Shown here: one piece after another, positions 44,727-53,590 of the stretch
Position numbering within the stretch: the stretch's first letter is position 1
Layout: each line of letters begins with the position of its first letter
Assembly (NCBI GenBank): GCA_020632715.1
Contig: JACKFA010000007.1
Coordinates: forward strand, 372,001-436,000
Reading direction: 5' to 3'
From: Deltaproteobacteria bacterium
Lineage (GTDB): Bacteria > Myxococcota_A > UBA9042 > PHBI01
Length of the DNA: 64,000 nucleotides
The notes under the pieces: model-generated
Databases searched by the model: none
What the model saw: only the letters and a program-made list of their open reading frames with translations
What the model was told of the DNA's origin: nothing
Program-made: the position numbers and the translations under genes

Positions 44727-45868
44727 GCGGCCCCTCCCGCGGCGAGCGCCGGCACCGCCGACGTCGGCGCCGAGTCGCCGCGCCCGAGCGCGAGCGCGGT
44801 GAGGACGTGGTCGGCGGCGTCGCGGGCGTAGCGATCCCCCGCCGAGCGCGCGACCGCCTCGAGCCGCGCGATCCCGCCCGGCCCGTGGCTCGCGAGCGCC
44901 TGCGCGGCGTTCTGGCGCACCCAGAAGTTCCCGTCCGAGAGCGCGGCGAGCAAGACCGCCGCGGCCTCCTCCCCGTGGTGCGTCGCGAGCGCCTTCATCG
45001 CCTGCGCGCGCACCTCCCAGGTCTCGTCCTTGGCGAGCTCCACGACGAGCCCGAGCGTCGCCGGGCTCGTGATGGCCCGCGCCGCGTGGCACGCCGCGAT
45101 GCGCACCTCGATGGACGGGTCGCACGCCGCGCGCGGGAGCAGCGACCAGCACGCGCCCGGCACGCTCTTCGCGGCGGCGCCGAGCACGATCCGCTGGATC
45201 TCGCTCGATCCGAGGTCGTCCCAGCGCGCGACGACGCCGCGCAGCACGTCCGGGCCCATCGACTCCACCATGACGTGCACCGGGTACTCGGAGAGCCGGC
45301 TCGTGATGCGCCACGCGCCGAGGAGCGCGACGATGTCGTCGACCGTGCCGATGCGGCCCATGATCTGCGCGACGAGGAGGCGGATCTCCCCGCCGGCGCC
45401 CGCGAGCGCGGCGACCTCCGCGCGGTGGTCCTCGGTCACGACGCTCGCGACGCGGCGCAGCGCGCGCATGCGCGACGACCAGCCGGCCTTGGCGAGCTCC
45501 GCGAGGTCGCGGTCGAGGAGCCCGAGGTTGCGGTAGAGCCGCGCGCAGCCCTCCTTGTAGTCGCCGCAGGTGCGGATCATGTACTCGTTCAGGCAGTAGC
45601 GGAGCACGTCCGGGTGGTGCGAGCGGGCGCGCGCGATCCAGGCGGCCTCGGCGTCCGGGTCGCCGATGACGCCGACGAGCTCGCGCCCGAGCCCGTGCCA
45701 GAAGGCGTCGCGCAGGCGCCGCACGCGCCCGTACCAGAGCGAGCGCGCGACGAGCCAGAAGAGCATCCCCGACACGAGCGCGACGAGGGAGCCGATGATG
45801 CCGACGATGACGCCGAGGAACGGCTCGCTCGACACGCGGTCCCAGAACGTCGCGTCCATCGCCGTCAC
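44723..45868 (-). CDS. HEAT-repeat protein with one membrane anchor
   Basis: The 381-residue protein has one N-terminal transmembrane helix (FLGVIVGIIGSLVALVSGMLF) with the rest in the cytoplasm. From about residue 120 it consists of HEAT-like repeats, best seen as VRIAACHAARAITSPATLGL, WEVRAQAMKALATHHGEEAA, and FWVRQNAAQALASHGPGG. A Pro/Ala/Ser tail ends it. Such proteins act as membrane-bound scaffolds. Its GTG overlaps the response-regulator stop and its stop overlaps the glycosyltransferase start, so it is stoichiometrically coupled to both. A role as assembly or regulatory subunit of the synthase is inferred from this position. Confidence 0.82.
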   Translation of the reverse strand: MTAMDATFWDRVSSEPFLGVIVGIIGSLVALVSGMLFWLVARSLWYGRVRRLRDAFWHGLGRELVGVIGDPDAEAAWIARARSHHPDVLRYCLNEYMIRTCGDYKEGCARLYRNLGLLDRDLAELAKAGWSSRMRALRRVASVVTEDHRAEVAALAGAGGEIRLLVAQIMGRIGTVDDIVALLGAWRITSRLSEYPVHVMVESMGPDVLRGVVARWDDLGSSEIQRIVLGAAAKSVPGACWSLLPRAACDPSIEVRIAACHAARAITSPATLGLVVELAKDETWEVRAQAMKALATHHGEEAAAVLLAALSDGNFWVRQNAAQALASHGPGGIARLEAVARSAGDRYARDAADHVLTALALGRGDSAPTSAVPALAAGGAA

Positions 45869-46341
45869 TCGCTGCGCAGGAGCCGCTGGATCCGGCTCAC
45901 GACGACGCGGGGGTTCAGCGGCTTCTGCACGAAGTCGTGCGCGCCGAGCGAGAAGGCGCGGATGATCTTGTCGTCCTGCACCTGCTCCGACATGACGATG
46001 ACGCGGAGGGACGCGGTGCCGGCGGGGCCGAGCTCCTCGAGGATCTCGAAGCCGTTCTTGTGCGGGAGGTTCAGGTCGAGGAGGAGCACGTCCGCGCCGT
46101 CGCGCCGGAGGAGGCCGAGCGCCTCGACGCCGTCGCGGGTGGTCTGCACCTGCCAGCGGTGCTCCGCGAGCTGGTAGGCGAGGATGTGCTGGAGGACCTC
46201 GTCGTCGTCCGCGATGAGGATCCGCGGCGGACCTGCCGGCGCCTTCGCGACCGGCGCGGCGGCGGCGGGCTCGGGCGCGGGCGCCGCGGGAGCGGCCGGT
46301 GCCGACGCAGGTGCAGGCGCGGGCGCCTTCGCCACGGGCAC
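45865..46341 (-). CDS. Response regulator receiver domain, C-terminal part of a split gene
   Basis: The frame has an Ala/Pro-rich linker and a complete receiver domain (RILIADDDEVLQHILAY, phosphoacceptor Asp in LLLDLNLPHKNG, Thr/Ser switch in VIVMSEQVQ, Lys in VQKPLNPR). There is no output domain; it ends right after the receiver. The frame begins inside the linker (VPVAKAPAPAPAS), without a credible start, and the N-terminal half of the same protein appears in two other frames at 46345-47161. The linker sequence is continuous if one base is added or removed near a run of alternating CG at 46354-46366 and again near 46530-46545. It is coupled by GTGA to the HEAT-repeat gene and probably controls the polysaccharide operon. 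Confidence 0.8.
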   Translation of the reverse strand: MPVAKAPAPAPASAPAAPAAPAPEPAAAAPVAKAPAGPPRILIADDDEVLQHILAYQLAEHRWQVQTTRDGVEALGLLRRDGADVLLLDLNLPHKNGFEILEELGPAGTASLRVIVMSEQVQDDKIIRAFSLGAHDFVQKPLNPRVVVSRIQRLLRSE

Positions 46342-46474
46342 GGTCGGCGCCGACGCGCGCGCGCGCCTCGCTCGGTCGCGGTTTCGGCGGCGGCGGGGGG
46401 CGGCGGCTCCGGGCTCGGCGGGGGCTCGACCCGCCGCGCCTCGTTGACCGGCTCGACGACCTCCGGCGCGGGCG

Positions 46475-47161
46475 TCACGATCGCGGCCACCGCCGGGATC
46501 CGCGCGCGCGTCGTCGCGCCGCGGCCGCCGCGCCTGGCGCCACCGCGGCCGCCGTCGCCGCAGCCGCCGCGCTCGCGGCCGCCGCGCTCCCCACCCCGGG
46601 CGCGCGGCCGGCGCGCGGCGCGCGCACGGTCATCGGCTTCTTCACGGTCGCGGCCGTCCGCGAGACCGGGAGCGCGTGCGCGCCGGGCGCGGCCTCCTCG
46701 CGGTCCTTCGGCCCGCGCTTGGCGTCGACCTCGGTGTCGGAGAGCACGCGCGGCCGGGTGAAGATGTTGCTCACCGGCGGCGGCAGCGGCGACGCCTCGC
46801 GCGCCGGCGGCTCCTCGCGCTGCGCCTGCCCGAGGAGGCGGAGCACGATGGGCGCCACGCGCCAGCGCTCGGCCGGGAGCACGAGCGACGGCATGCGGTC
46901 GGCCTCGCTCACGCGCTCGCGGTCGGTCGTGAGCCCGACGACCGGGCAGCGGAAGCGCGTCGCCACGCGGTCGGGCCCGCCGCGCACCTTGCCGGCGTCG
47001 AGGTCCCAGATCACGAGCGACGGCGCCTCCTCCACGCTCGCGAGCGCGAGCGCCCCCGCCGAGGCGAACGTCTTCACCGGCAGCGCCACGCGCGCGAGGT
47101 CGCGCTCGAGCGCTGTGCGCTCGCGTTCGACGGTGTGGAAGACGTAGATGGGGCCTAGCAT
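46475..47161 (-). CDS. N-terminal half of the split response-regulator protein (pseudo-receiver domain)
   Basis: The frame starts at the ATG 47161 (MLGPIYVFHTVERERTALE) and has an alpha/beta fold resembling a receiver, with SLVIWDLDAG, CPVVGLTTDRERV and APIVLRLLGQ. It lacks the usual acidic pair at the start, so it may be a pseudo-receiver. An Ala-rich linker follows. The frame then degenerates into an Arg-rich tail and stops, while the expected Pro/Glu-rich linker continues in the +1 and then the third frame. Read as one gene, 45865-47161 would encode a ~430-residue two-receiver protein. Either sequencing or assembly errors in the GC-repeat linker or true frameshifts explain this. Confidence 0.65.
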   Translation of the reverse strand: MLGPIYVFHTVERERTALERDLARVALPVKTFASAGALALASVEEAPSLVIWDLDAGKVRGGPDRVATRFRCPVVGLTTDRERVSEADRMPSLVLPAERWRVAPIVLRLLGQAQREEPPAREASPLPPPVSNIFTRPRVLSDTEVDAKRGPKDREEAAPGAHALPVSRTAATVKKPMTVRAPRAGRAPGVGSAAAASAAAAATAAAVAPGAAAAARRRARGSRRWPRS

Positions 47162-47453
47162 GGTCGCGTTCGGTGCCCGCGGGGCTCGAGGGGTGGAGCA
47201 GGCTCTCGTGCGGAGAACGGTCGTTCAGCCGCCATTCTTGAGCGATCATTTCGCCGCGCCGAGCCGCTCGCCGCGCCCGTCGTCGCCAGGCCGCGCGCGC
47301 CGCTCCCCGGTGAGAATCCGCTTCAGTCTTCGCGCCGTTCGACCGACCTCAGCCTCGAACGACTCTCGCTGCGCCCGGAGCCCGACGTCATCCGGGGCGC
47401 GCGAGACGCCCCGGGCGAAGCCCCGCACCGGCGCACGACAGGAGGCTTGGGAC

Positions 47454-50400
47454 ATGCGCATCGGAAACCCGCGACACGCCGGGACGGCCGCGCTCCTCAT
47501 CACCGCGGCGCTCCTCGGCGCCTGCGGCGACAGCGGCAAGAAGGACACCGGCGACGACGGGCGCGTCGTCATCAACACCGACGGCGACGACCTCTCCGGC
47601 AGCGTCACCACCAAGGACGACCCCGTCGACGTGCAGCCGGCGAGCGCCGCCAACGCGGCCGCCGTGGTGCCCGACTTCGGCTACACGCTGACCCTCGTCG
47701 CCGAGGTGGCGCCGCCGTCGCTCGCCGGCGACGCGCTCCAGGCGACCGACATCGCGTTCGCCGGCGGCGGCTTCGCGGTCGTCTCCTACAACATGGCGGG
47801 GGCCGTGCAGCAAGGCGGCGTCGACGTCTTCGTGCTCGACGCCGACAAGACGCCGACCCTCGCGTCGCGCGCGACCTTCGACGACACGGACGTCAACGCC
47901 GTCGGGGCGTTCGGCGGCCGCGTCTACCTCGCGACCGCCACGATGGACGAGTCCTTCGGGACGCCCGCCGTCCTCGAGACCCTCACCGTCGACGCGAGCG
48001 GCGTCCTGAGCCTCGCCGACCACGTGCGCGTCGGCCTCTCGAGCTACGCCGCGACGAGCGTCGCCTCCGACGGCGCCCGCGTCTTCGCGACCTCCGGCAA
48101 CACCGGCGGCGTCCACGCCTTCGACCCCGGGACCGACGCGCTGTCCGGCGCCGCCGAGCTCGACGACGCCCGCTGGGTCGCCGCCCCCGGCGACGGCACG
48201 GTCGTCGTGGTGCAGGGCACCCCGGGGCGCCTCGCCGTGCTCTCCGCGACCGACCTCGCGCCGCTCGCCGAGCACGCCTTCGACGGCGCGCAGATCGCCG
48301 AGTCGAAGTCGACCGTCGCGGTCGCCGGCGGGAAGGCGTTCATCGCCGCGGGCCCGGGCGGCACCATCGTCATGGACCTCGCCACGGGCGACGTCATCGC
48401 CACGATCCCCGTCCCGACGGGCACCCCCTTCGCGCAGAGCGAGGTCGTGACGAACGCCGTCTCCGTCGACGGCGACCTCGTCTTCATCTCGAACGGTGCT
48501 GCCGGCGTATACCTCGCGAAGTCCTCGGCGCCGGTCGCCGAGCCGTACGACCCGACCGCGCCGCCGACCTACCAGGTCGCCGGGCGCCTCGTCTTCCCGG
48601 GCGAGATCGCGTCGGTGAACCACATCACCTTCCACGACGGCGCGCTCTTCGTCGCGACCGGCCGCGGCGGCCTCAAGGTCGTGCGCGTCGAGGAGAAGAC
48701 CGACGTCCCGACGCCGCCCGCCGGCTACCCCTACGTCAGCGACTTCGACGACGCCGACGCGCGGGCCGGCTGGACCCTCGACGGCGCCTGGGCCTTCGCC
48801 GAGACGGACGGCGCGCACGTCGGCCGCGGCGGGGCCTTCCTCGACGCGAACCCCGGCGACGTCGACCAGGCCGACGCGAGCGCCGACGCGCTCTTCACGG
48901 TGCCGCTCGCGGTGCCGACGGACGGCGCGCCCGCGCTCTCCTTCTGGTACACGGCGGCCTTCCTCGACCCGGCCGACGCCGTCGAGGCGCAGATCGAGGA
49001 CCCCGTCTCCGGCGACTGGCAGACGGTCGCGCGCTTCGCGCAGGAGAACGCCCGCGCCACCCCGGCGCGGCGCGTCGTGCCGCTCGACGCCTGGCGCGGC
49101 CAGGAGGTGCGCTTCCGCTTCCACGCGAGCTTCGGCCCGACCGCCGGCGCGCGCGGCTTCACGGTCGACGACGTCGCCGCGACGGAGCTCACCTTCCCGA
49201 CCGTCGACTACCCGTTCGCGACCGGCTTCGAGACCGACGCCGAGCGCGCCCGCTTCAGCCTCGAGGGGGCGTGGGGCTGGGAGAGCGCCGGGAACGCCTA
49301 CGACGGCGAGGCCGCGCTCGACGCGAACCCCGCGGGCGCCGTGCTCGACGGCTACGACGACGGCCAGACCGCCACGATGATGGCCTGGGTCGCCATCCCC
49401 GCCGAGGGCCTCCCGGTGCTCGACTTCTGGTACCGGATGGACCTCGTCCACCCCGACGACGCCGTCGTCGTCGAGGCACAGACCGCCGGCGACGCCGGCG
49501 ACGCCTGGGCCCCGGTCGCGACCTTCGGCCCGAAGCGCGACCACGTCGGCTGGACCGAGGAGGAGCTCCCCCTCGCCGCGCTCGCCGGCGAGACCGTGCG
49601 CTTCCGCTTCCGCTTCGCCTTCGCGGCGGGCGGCGCCACGGCGCGCCGCTTCGCGCTCGACGAGCTGCGCGTGGGCCCGATGGCGGGGCCGACCCTCGCG
49701 TGGCCCTACGCGTGCGGCTTCGACGACGCGGTCGCGTCCGGCGACTGGGTGCGCACCGGCATGTTCTACGTGGCGCCGCTCTCGGGCGGGGGCGCCGGGG
49801 TCGTCGCCGACCCGACGGGCGCGCTCGCGGCGGGCGGCAGCGGCGAGGGGCACGAGCTCCGCACGCTCGGCTTCGTGCCGGTCCCGGCGGACGCGCCGGC
49901 GCGGCTCACCTTCCGCGCGCAGCTCAAGCTCGCGGACACCGAGGACCGCCTCTACGTCGAGGTGCAGCCCGAGGCGGACGGCGTCTGGACGCGGCTCGTC
50001 ACGTTCGGGAAGAACCACAGCCGCAACGACTGGGCGCGCTACGAGCTGCCGCTCGACGCGGTCGCCGGGCAGAGCGTGCGGATCCGCTTCCGCGCCGTCT
50101 ACGGCAACGCCGCGGCCGAGCGCGTCGTGAACATCGACGACGTCGCGGTCGAGGGGCTCCCGGCCGCGCGCTACGACTACCCGTGGGCAGCACAGCTCGA
50201 CGCCGCCGGGCTCGCGAGCTGGTCGGTGACCGGCGCGTGGAAGGTCGCGAACGGCTACCTCGACGGCAACTGGCTCGAGCAGTCGCAGGCGGGCTTCCAG
50301 ACCGCGCACCAGGTCGTCATGGGCGGCTTCGTGCACATCCCCGAGGACGGCCGCCCGACGCTCGTCGTCGGCGTGCAGCTCGACCTCGTGGACCCCGCGG

Positions 50401-51572
50401 ACGCCGTCATCGTCGAGGCGCAGACCCCCGACAGCGGCGCCTGGACGCGGCTCCGCGCGTACACGTCGGCGCACGACCGCCAGACGCCGGGCTGGGACGA
50501 GATCTCGCTCGCCGACTACGCCGGCGACGACGTCCGCTTCCGCGTGCGCTTCGCGTACGGGCAGCAGGCGGGCGTCCGGAAGCTCGAGCTCCTCGGGCTC
50601 CGCGTGGAGGAGCTCGGGCAGGGCTTCGGCGACCTCGCGTACCCCTGGGGCAACGGCTTCGAGAACGCGGACGCCGTCACCGAGTGGAACCTCTGGGGCG
50701 TGTGGGCCGGGGGCGGCGCGCACGGCGCCGTGACGCCCGGGAGCGGCGTCGGCTTCCTCGACGGGAACCCGCGGAGCCAGGCGCAGGCGAGCGTCGGCGA
50801 GCTCCAGACGGCGACCCTCGGGAGCGACGTGCAGCTGCCGCTGACGCCCGCGTGGGCGGGCTTCCGGCACCACTTCGGCGCGGTCGACGCGGCGGACGCG
50901 CTCTACTTCGAGCTCCAGGCCGACGACAGCGACGCCTGGACGACGCTCGCGACGATCACGAAGGAGCACGCGCAGCCCGGCTACGCGCCGCTCGAGGCGT
51001 CGCTCGACGCGTTCCGCGGGCACCGCGTGCGGCTCCGCTTCCGGATGACCCTCGGCGAGACGTCCACCGTGCGCGAGCTCGGCGTCGACGACGTCTGGAT
51101 CGGGCCCCTGCCGACGCCGATCTACCCGGGCCCCATCGTGAGCGACTTCGGCGTCGACCACGACCTCCTGCAGTGGGATCTGCACGGCGGCTGGGGCGTC
51201 GTCGCCGGGTGGCTGCGCTCGAACCCGGGCGGCGTCGACCAGGCCGGCTTCTCGACCTACCACACGGCCACGCAGGCCATCATGGTCGACCTCGCCGAGG
51301 TCCCGACCCCGACGCTCGCCGTGCGCTACACGCTGAACCTCACGCACAGCGCCGACCGCGCCTTCGTCGAGGTGCAGGCCGACGGCGACGTCGCCTGGAC
51401 CACGCTCGGCGAGCTCACCATCGCCGACAATACGGCGACCGCGGTCGAGCGCCAGTGGCCCCTCTCCGGGCACGGCGCCGTCCTGCGCGTGCGCTTCCGG
51501 ACGACCTGCGCGAGCGCGCCGGGCGTGCGCGACTTCGCCGTCCAGCGGGTCGGCATCGAGTCCGCGCCGTGA
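47454..51572 (+). CDS. Giant lipoprotein: beta-propeller plus six tandem jelly-roll (MAM-like) repeats
   Basis: The 1372-residue lipoprotein has a lipobox LLGAC near residue 22 and AGGAGG eight bases before the ATG. Residues ~80-400 form an LVIVD-type beta-propeller (GGVDVFVLDAD, GRVYLATATMDES, GGVHAFDPGTDAL). Six repeats of ~155 residues follow, each with a Y(P)W/F start, an (E/D)FxxD-xx-GAW segment, LDANPxG, a VxALDFWY-like core strand, DAVxVEAQ, W-x-LAxF, VRFRFR and ending VDDVxV. The pattern resembles MAM or galactose-binding jelly-rolls. Such proteins are surface adhesins or polymer-binding proteins. The next gene (TIM-barrel) starts inside its stop. Confidence 0.85.
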   Translation: MRIGNPRHAGTAALLITAALLGACGDSGKKDTGDDGRVVINTDGDDLSGSVTTKDDPVDVQPASAANAAAVVPDFGYTLTLVAEVAPPSLAGDALQATDIAFAGGGFAVVSYNMAGAVQQGGVDVFVLDADKTPTLASRATFDDTDVNAVGAFGGRVYLATATMDESFGTPAVLETLTVDASGVLSLADHVRVGLSSYAATSVASDGARVFATSGNTGGVHAFDPGTDALSGAAELDDARWVAAPGDGTVVVVQGTPGRLAVLSATDLAPLAEHAFDGAQIAESKSTVAVAGGKAFIAAGPGGTIVMDLATGDVIATIPVPTGTPFAQSEVVTNAVSVDGDLVFISNGAAGVYLAKSSAPVAEPYDPTAPPTYQVAGRLVFPGEIASVNHITFHDGALFVATGRGGLKVVRVEEKTDVPTPPAGYPYVSDFDDADARAGWTLDGAWAFAETDGAHVGRGGAFLDANPGDVDQADASADALFTVPLAVPTDGAPALSFWYTAAFLDPADAVEAQIEDPVSGDWQTVARFAQENARATPARRVVPLDAWRGQEVRFRFHASFGPTAGARGFTVDDVAATELTFPTVDYPFATGFETDAERARFSLEGAWGWESAGNAYDGEAALDANPAGAVLDGYDDGQTATMMAWVAIPAEGLPVLDFWYRMDLVHPDDAVVVEAQTAGDAGDAWAPVATFGPKRDHVGWTEEELPLAALAGETVRFRFRFAFAAGGATARRFALDELRVGPMAGPTLAWPYACGFDDAVASGDWVRTGMFYVAPLSGGGAGVVADPTGALAAGGSGEGHELRTLGFVPVPADAPARLTFRAQLKLADTEDRLYVEVQPEADGVWTRLVTFGKNHSRNDWARYELPLDAVAGQSVRIRFRAVYGNAAAERVVNIDDVAVEGLPAARYDYPWAAQLDAAGLASWSVTGAWKVANGYLDGNWLEQSQAGFQTAHQVVMGGFVHIPEDGRPTLVVGVQLDLVDPADAVIVEAQTPDSGAWTRLRAYTSAHDRQTPGWDEISLADYAGDDVRFRVRFAYGQQAGVRKLELLGLRVEELGQGFGDLAYPWGNGFENADAVTEWNLWGVWAGGGAHGAVTPGSGVGFLDGNPRSQAQASVGELQTATLGSDVQLPLTPAWAGFRHHFGAVDAADALYFELQADDSDAWTTLATITKEHAQPGYAPLEASLDAFRGHRVRLRFRMTLGETSTVRELGVDDVWIGPLPTPIYPGPIVSDFGVDHDLLQWDLHGGWGVVAGWLRSNPGGVDQAGFSTYHTATQAIMVDLAEVPTPTLAVRYTLNLTHSADRAFVEVQADGDVAWTTLGELTIADNTATAVERQWPLSGHGAVLRVRFRTTCASAPGVRDFAVQRVGIESAP

Positions 51573-53590
51573 CGGATGGCACCGCCGCGTCCGGGGTGGG
51601 CCGCGCGCCGCGCGGGCTCCTGGTCGGGGCCGCGCTCGCGCTCGGGGCGTGCGCGTCGGCGCCGGCGGTCGAGCAGGGCGCGGAGAACCCGGATTCTGCT
51701 GCAACGCGGGATGGCCTCGCGAGCCGTGAGATCGAGCTCGCAGACTGGTCGCTCTCGTCCCTTGCTGCACTGCAATATGCGCGCGTCGGGATCCTGCAGC
51801 AGGATCCGCAGGTGCTCGTGGTCTACCACGTCGGCGCCGCGGACCCGACCGCGACGGCCGGCGGGCCGCCGAAGAGCGCGCCGCCCGCCATGGTCGGCGG
51901 GCGCACGACGGTGGCGACGCTCGAGGGCGGGAACCGGAACGAGCTCGGCGGGTTCTTCAACGGCTTCGCGAAAGCGCCGGCGACCGCGTCGGTGGCCATC
52001 GACGAGGCGGGCGACGGCGCGCGCTCGCTGGTCTTCGAGTTCGACCGGCGGCCGGGGACGTTCGCGGGCTTCTGGATCCACCTCTTCGACTCGCGGGCCG
52101 CGCGCGAGGCGCGGACGTACCTCGACGCGCGCGAAGCGCGCTGGCTCACCTTCGAGGTGCGGGGCGCCGCGGGCGGCGAGGCCGTGCGGCTCCAGCTCGC
52201 GGACGCGGCGTGGGAGGCACGGCAGGACTCGCTGCCTCTGGGCGACGTCGGCGCCTTCGTGCCGGCGGGCGTGGTCGAGACGACGTGGCAGCGCGCGTGG
52301 GTGCCGCTCGACGCGGTGCCGGAGCGCGTGGATCGCGCGGCGCTCGCGAGCCTCGTGTTCCTCGTCGACCCCGACGGCAAGACGCCGCGCGTCGGGCGGC
52401 TCGACGTGCGCGACGTGGCGTTCACGGTCGAGAAGGTGGCGCCGCCGGCGCCGCCCGCGCCGCCGGAGGTCGCGCCGGAGCGGCCCGAGAAGAAGGCGAT
52501 GTGGCTCTGGGAGACGGCGCGGATCCTCGCGTCGGACGCGGAGCAGGCGACGCTCGTCGCGTTCTGTCAGGAGCACGGCTTCACCGATCTCTTCGTGCAG
52601 ATCCCCTTCCTCGAGCCGCGCGACGACGAGCGCCACCACTGGTCGCCCCGCTGGGACGAGGCCGGGATGCGCGGGCTCATCGCGCGCCTCCACGCCGCGG
52701 GCGTCGCGGTGCACGCCCTCGACGGCGCCGCGTGGTACGCGCGCCCCGAGTGGCACGCGCGCGTGCTCGAGACCGTCGCGCAGGTGGCGGCGTTCAACCG
52801 CGCGGCCCCGGCGGCGTCGCGCTTCGTCGGGGTGCGCTTCGACATCGAGCCCTACCTGCTGCCCGAGTGGCAGGGGAGCCGGCGCGAGGACGTGCTGCGC
52901 GACTACCTCGCCCTCCTCGGGGAGGCGGTGCGGGTCGCGCACGGCGGCGGCCTCGTGGTCGGCGTGGACGTGCCGTTCTGGTTCGACGCGCGCGACGAGA
53001 TCACGGGGGAGCTCGCGGCGCCCGTCGGCGGGCGGCCGGCGACCGAGGCCATCCTCGACCTCGTCGACAACATCGGCGTCATGGACTACCGCACGGTCGC
53101 GTACGGGGCCGACGGCATCATCGCGCACGGCGAGCAGGAGCTCGCGTACGCGGCGACGGTCGGGAAGGACGTGTTCATCGGGGTCGAGACGGTGCCGCTC
53201 CCCGATGAGGTGCAGGAGACCTGGGACGGCGGGGCACGCAGCCAGTGGGACGTCGCGGGGGACCTGATCGTCGAGCCGCGGCCGGGCGGTCGCGCGCTCC
53301 TGACCTACGTGCCGCGGGCGCTCCGGCGCGCCGACGGGCGCTATCCCTGGCTCACCGAGGGGGCGCGGCTCCTGCGTCGGCGGGACTCCCTCTTCGTCCC
53401 GGCGAAGAAGATCACGTTCGCGAGTCAAGAAGTCGCGGCACTCGACCGTACTCTGAGATTGAGCCGTCGAGAACTGAGCAGCCACGTCAGCTTCGCCGGC
53501 TTCGTCGTGCACTCGTACGAGTCCTACCGTCCGTGGCTCGAGCGAAGGAGAGCCCATGACAGCGCGAGCGCCGATTCGCCCCGTGATTGA
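51569..53590 (+). CDS. Lipoprotein with an N-terminal sugar-binding-like domain and a TIM-barrel (putative glycosidase)
   Basis: The 673-residue protein has a signal and lipobox (ALGAC). Residues ~80-290 are a beta-sandwich resembling a CIA30/carbohydrate-binding module (FDRRPGTFAGFWIHLF, WLTFEVRGAAGGE). After a Pro-rich hinge (APPAPPAPPEV) a TIM-barrel follows: KKAMWLWETARIL, FTDLFVQIPF, GVAVHALDGAAWYARPEW, FVGVRFDIEPYLLPEW, GVDVPFWFD and VMDYRT. The acidic residue after FDIEPY and the Asp of VMDYR sit at strand ends as in retaining glycosidases. The GTG overlaps the upstream stop by four bases, and its own last 35 bases overlap the diguanylate cyclase start. It is likely an enzyme acting on the polymer bound by the large lipoprotein. 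Confidence 0.78.
   Translation: MTDGTAASGVGRAPRGLLVGAALALGACASAPAVEQGAENPDSAATRDGLASREIELADWSLSSLAALQYARVGILQQDPQVLVVYHVGAADPTATAGGPPKSAPPAMVGGRTTVATLEGGNRNELGGFFNGFAKAPATASVAIDEAGDGARSLVFEFDRRPGTFAGFWIHLFDSRAAREARTYLDAREARWLTFEVRGAAGGEAVRLQLADAAWEARQDSLPLGDVGAFVPAGVVETTWQRAWVPLDAVPERVDRAALASLVFLVDPDGKTPRVGRLDVRDVAFTVEKVAPPAPPAPPEVAPERPEKKAMWLWETARILASDAEQATLVAFCQEHGFTDLFVQIPFLEPRDDERHHWSPRWDEAGMRGLIARLHAAGVAVHALDGAAWYARPEWHARVLETVAQVAAFNRAAPAASRFVGVRFDIEPYLLPEWQGSRREDVLRDYLALLGEAVRVAHGGGLVVGVDVPFWFDARDEITGELAAPVGGRPATEAILDLVDNIGVMDYRTVAYGADGIIAHGEQELAYAATVGKDVFIGVETVPLPDEVQETWDGGARSQWDVAGDLIVEPRPGGRALLTYVPRALRRADGRYPWLTEGARLLRRRDSLFVPAKKITFASQEVAALDRTLRLSRRELSSHVSFAGFVVHSYESYRPWLERRRAHDSASADSPRD

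Noticed and set aside
47148..47453. An N-terminal extension of the giant lipoprotein from 47148
   Set aside because: It is basic and non-conserved, lies ahead of a strong AGGAGG-ATG pair at 47454, and would bury the lipoprotein signal.
47388..51770. A 1460-residue minus-strand frame opposite the giant lipoprotein
   Set aside because: It is a low-complexity Arg/Ala/Glu/Val shadow frame of a six-repeat gene.
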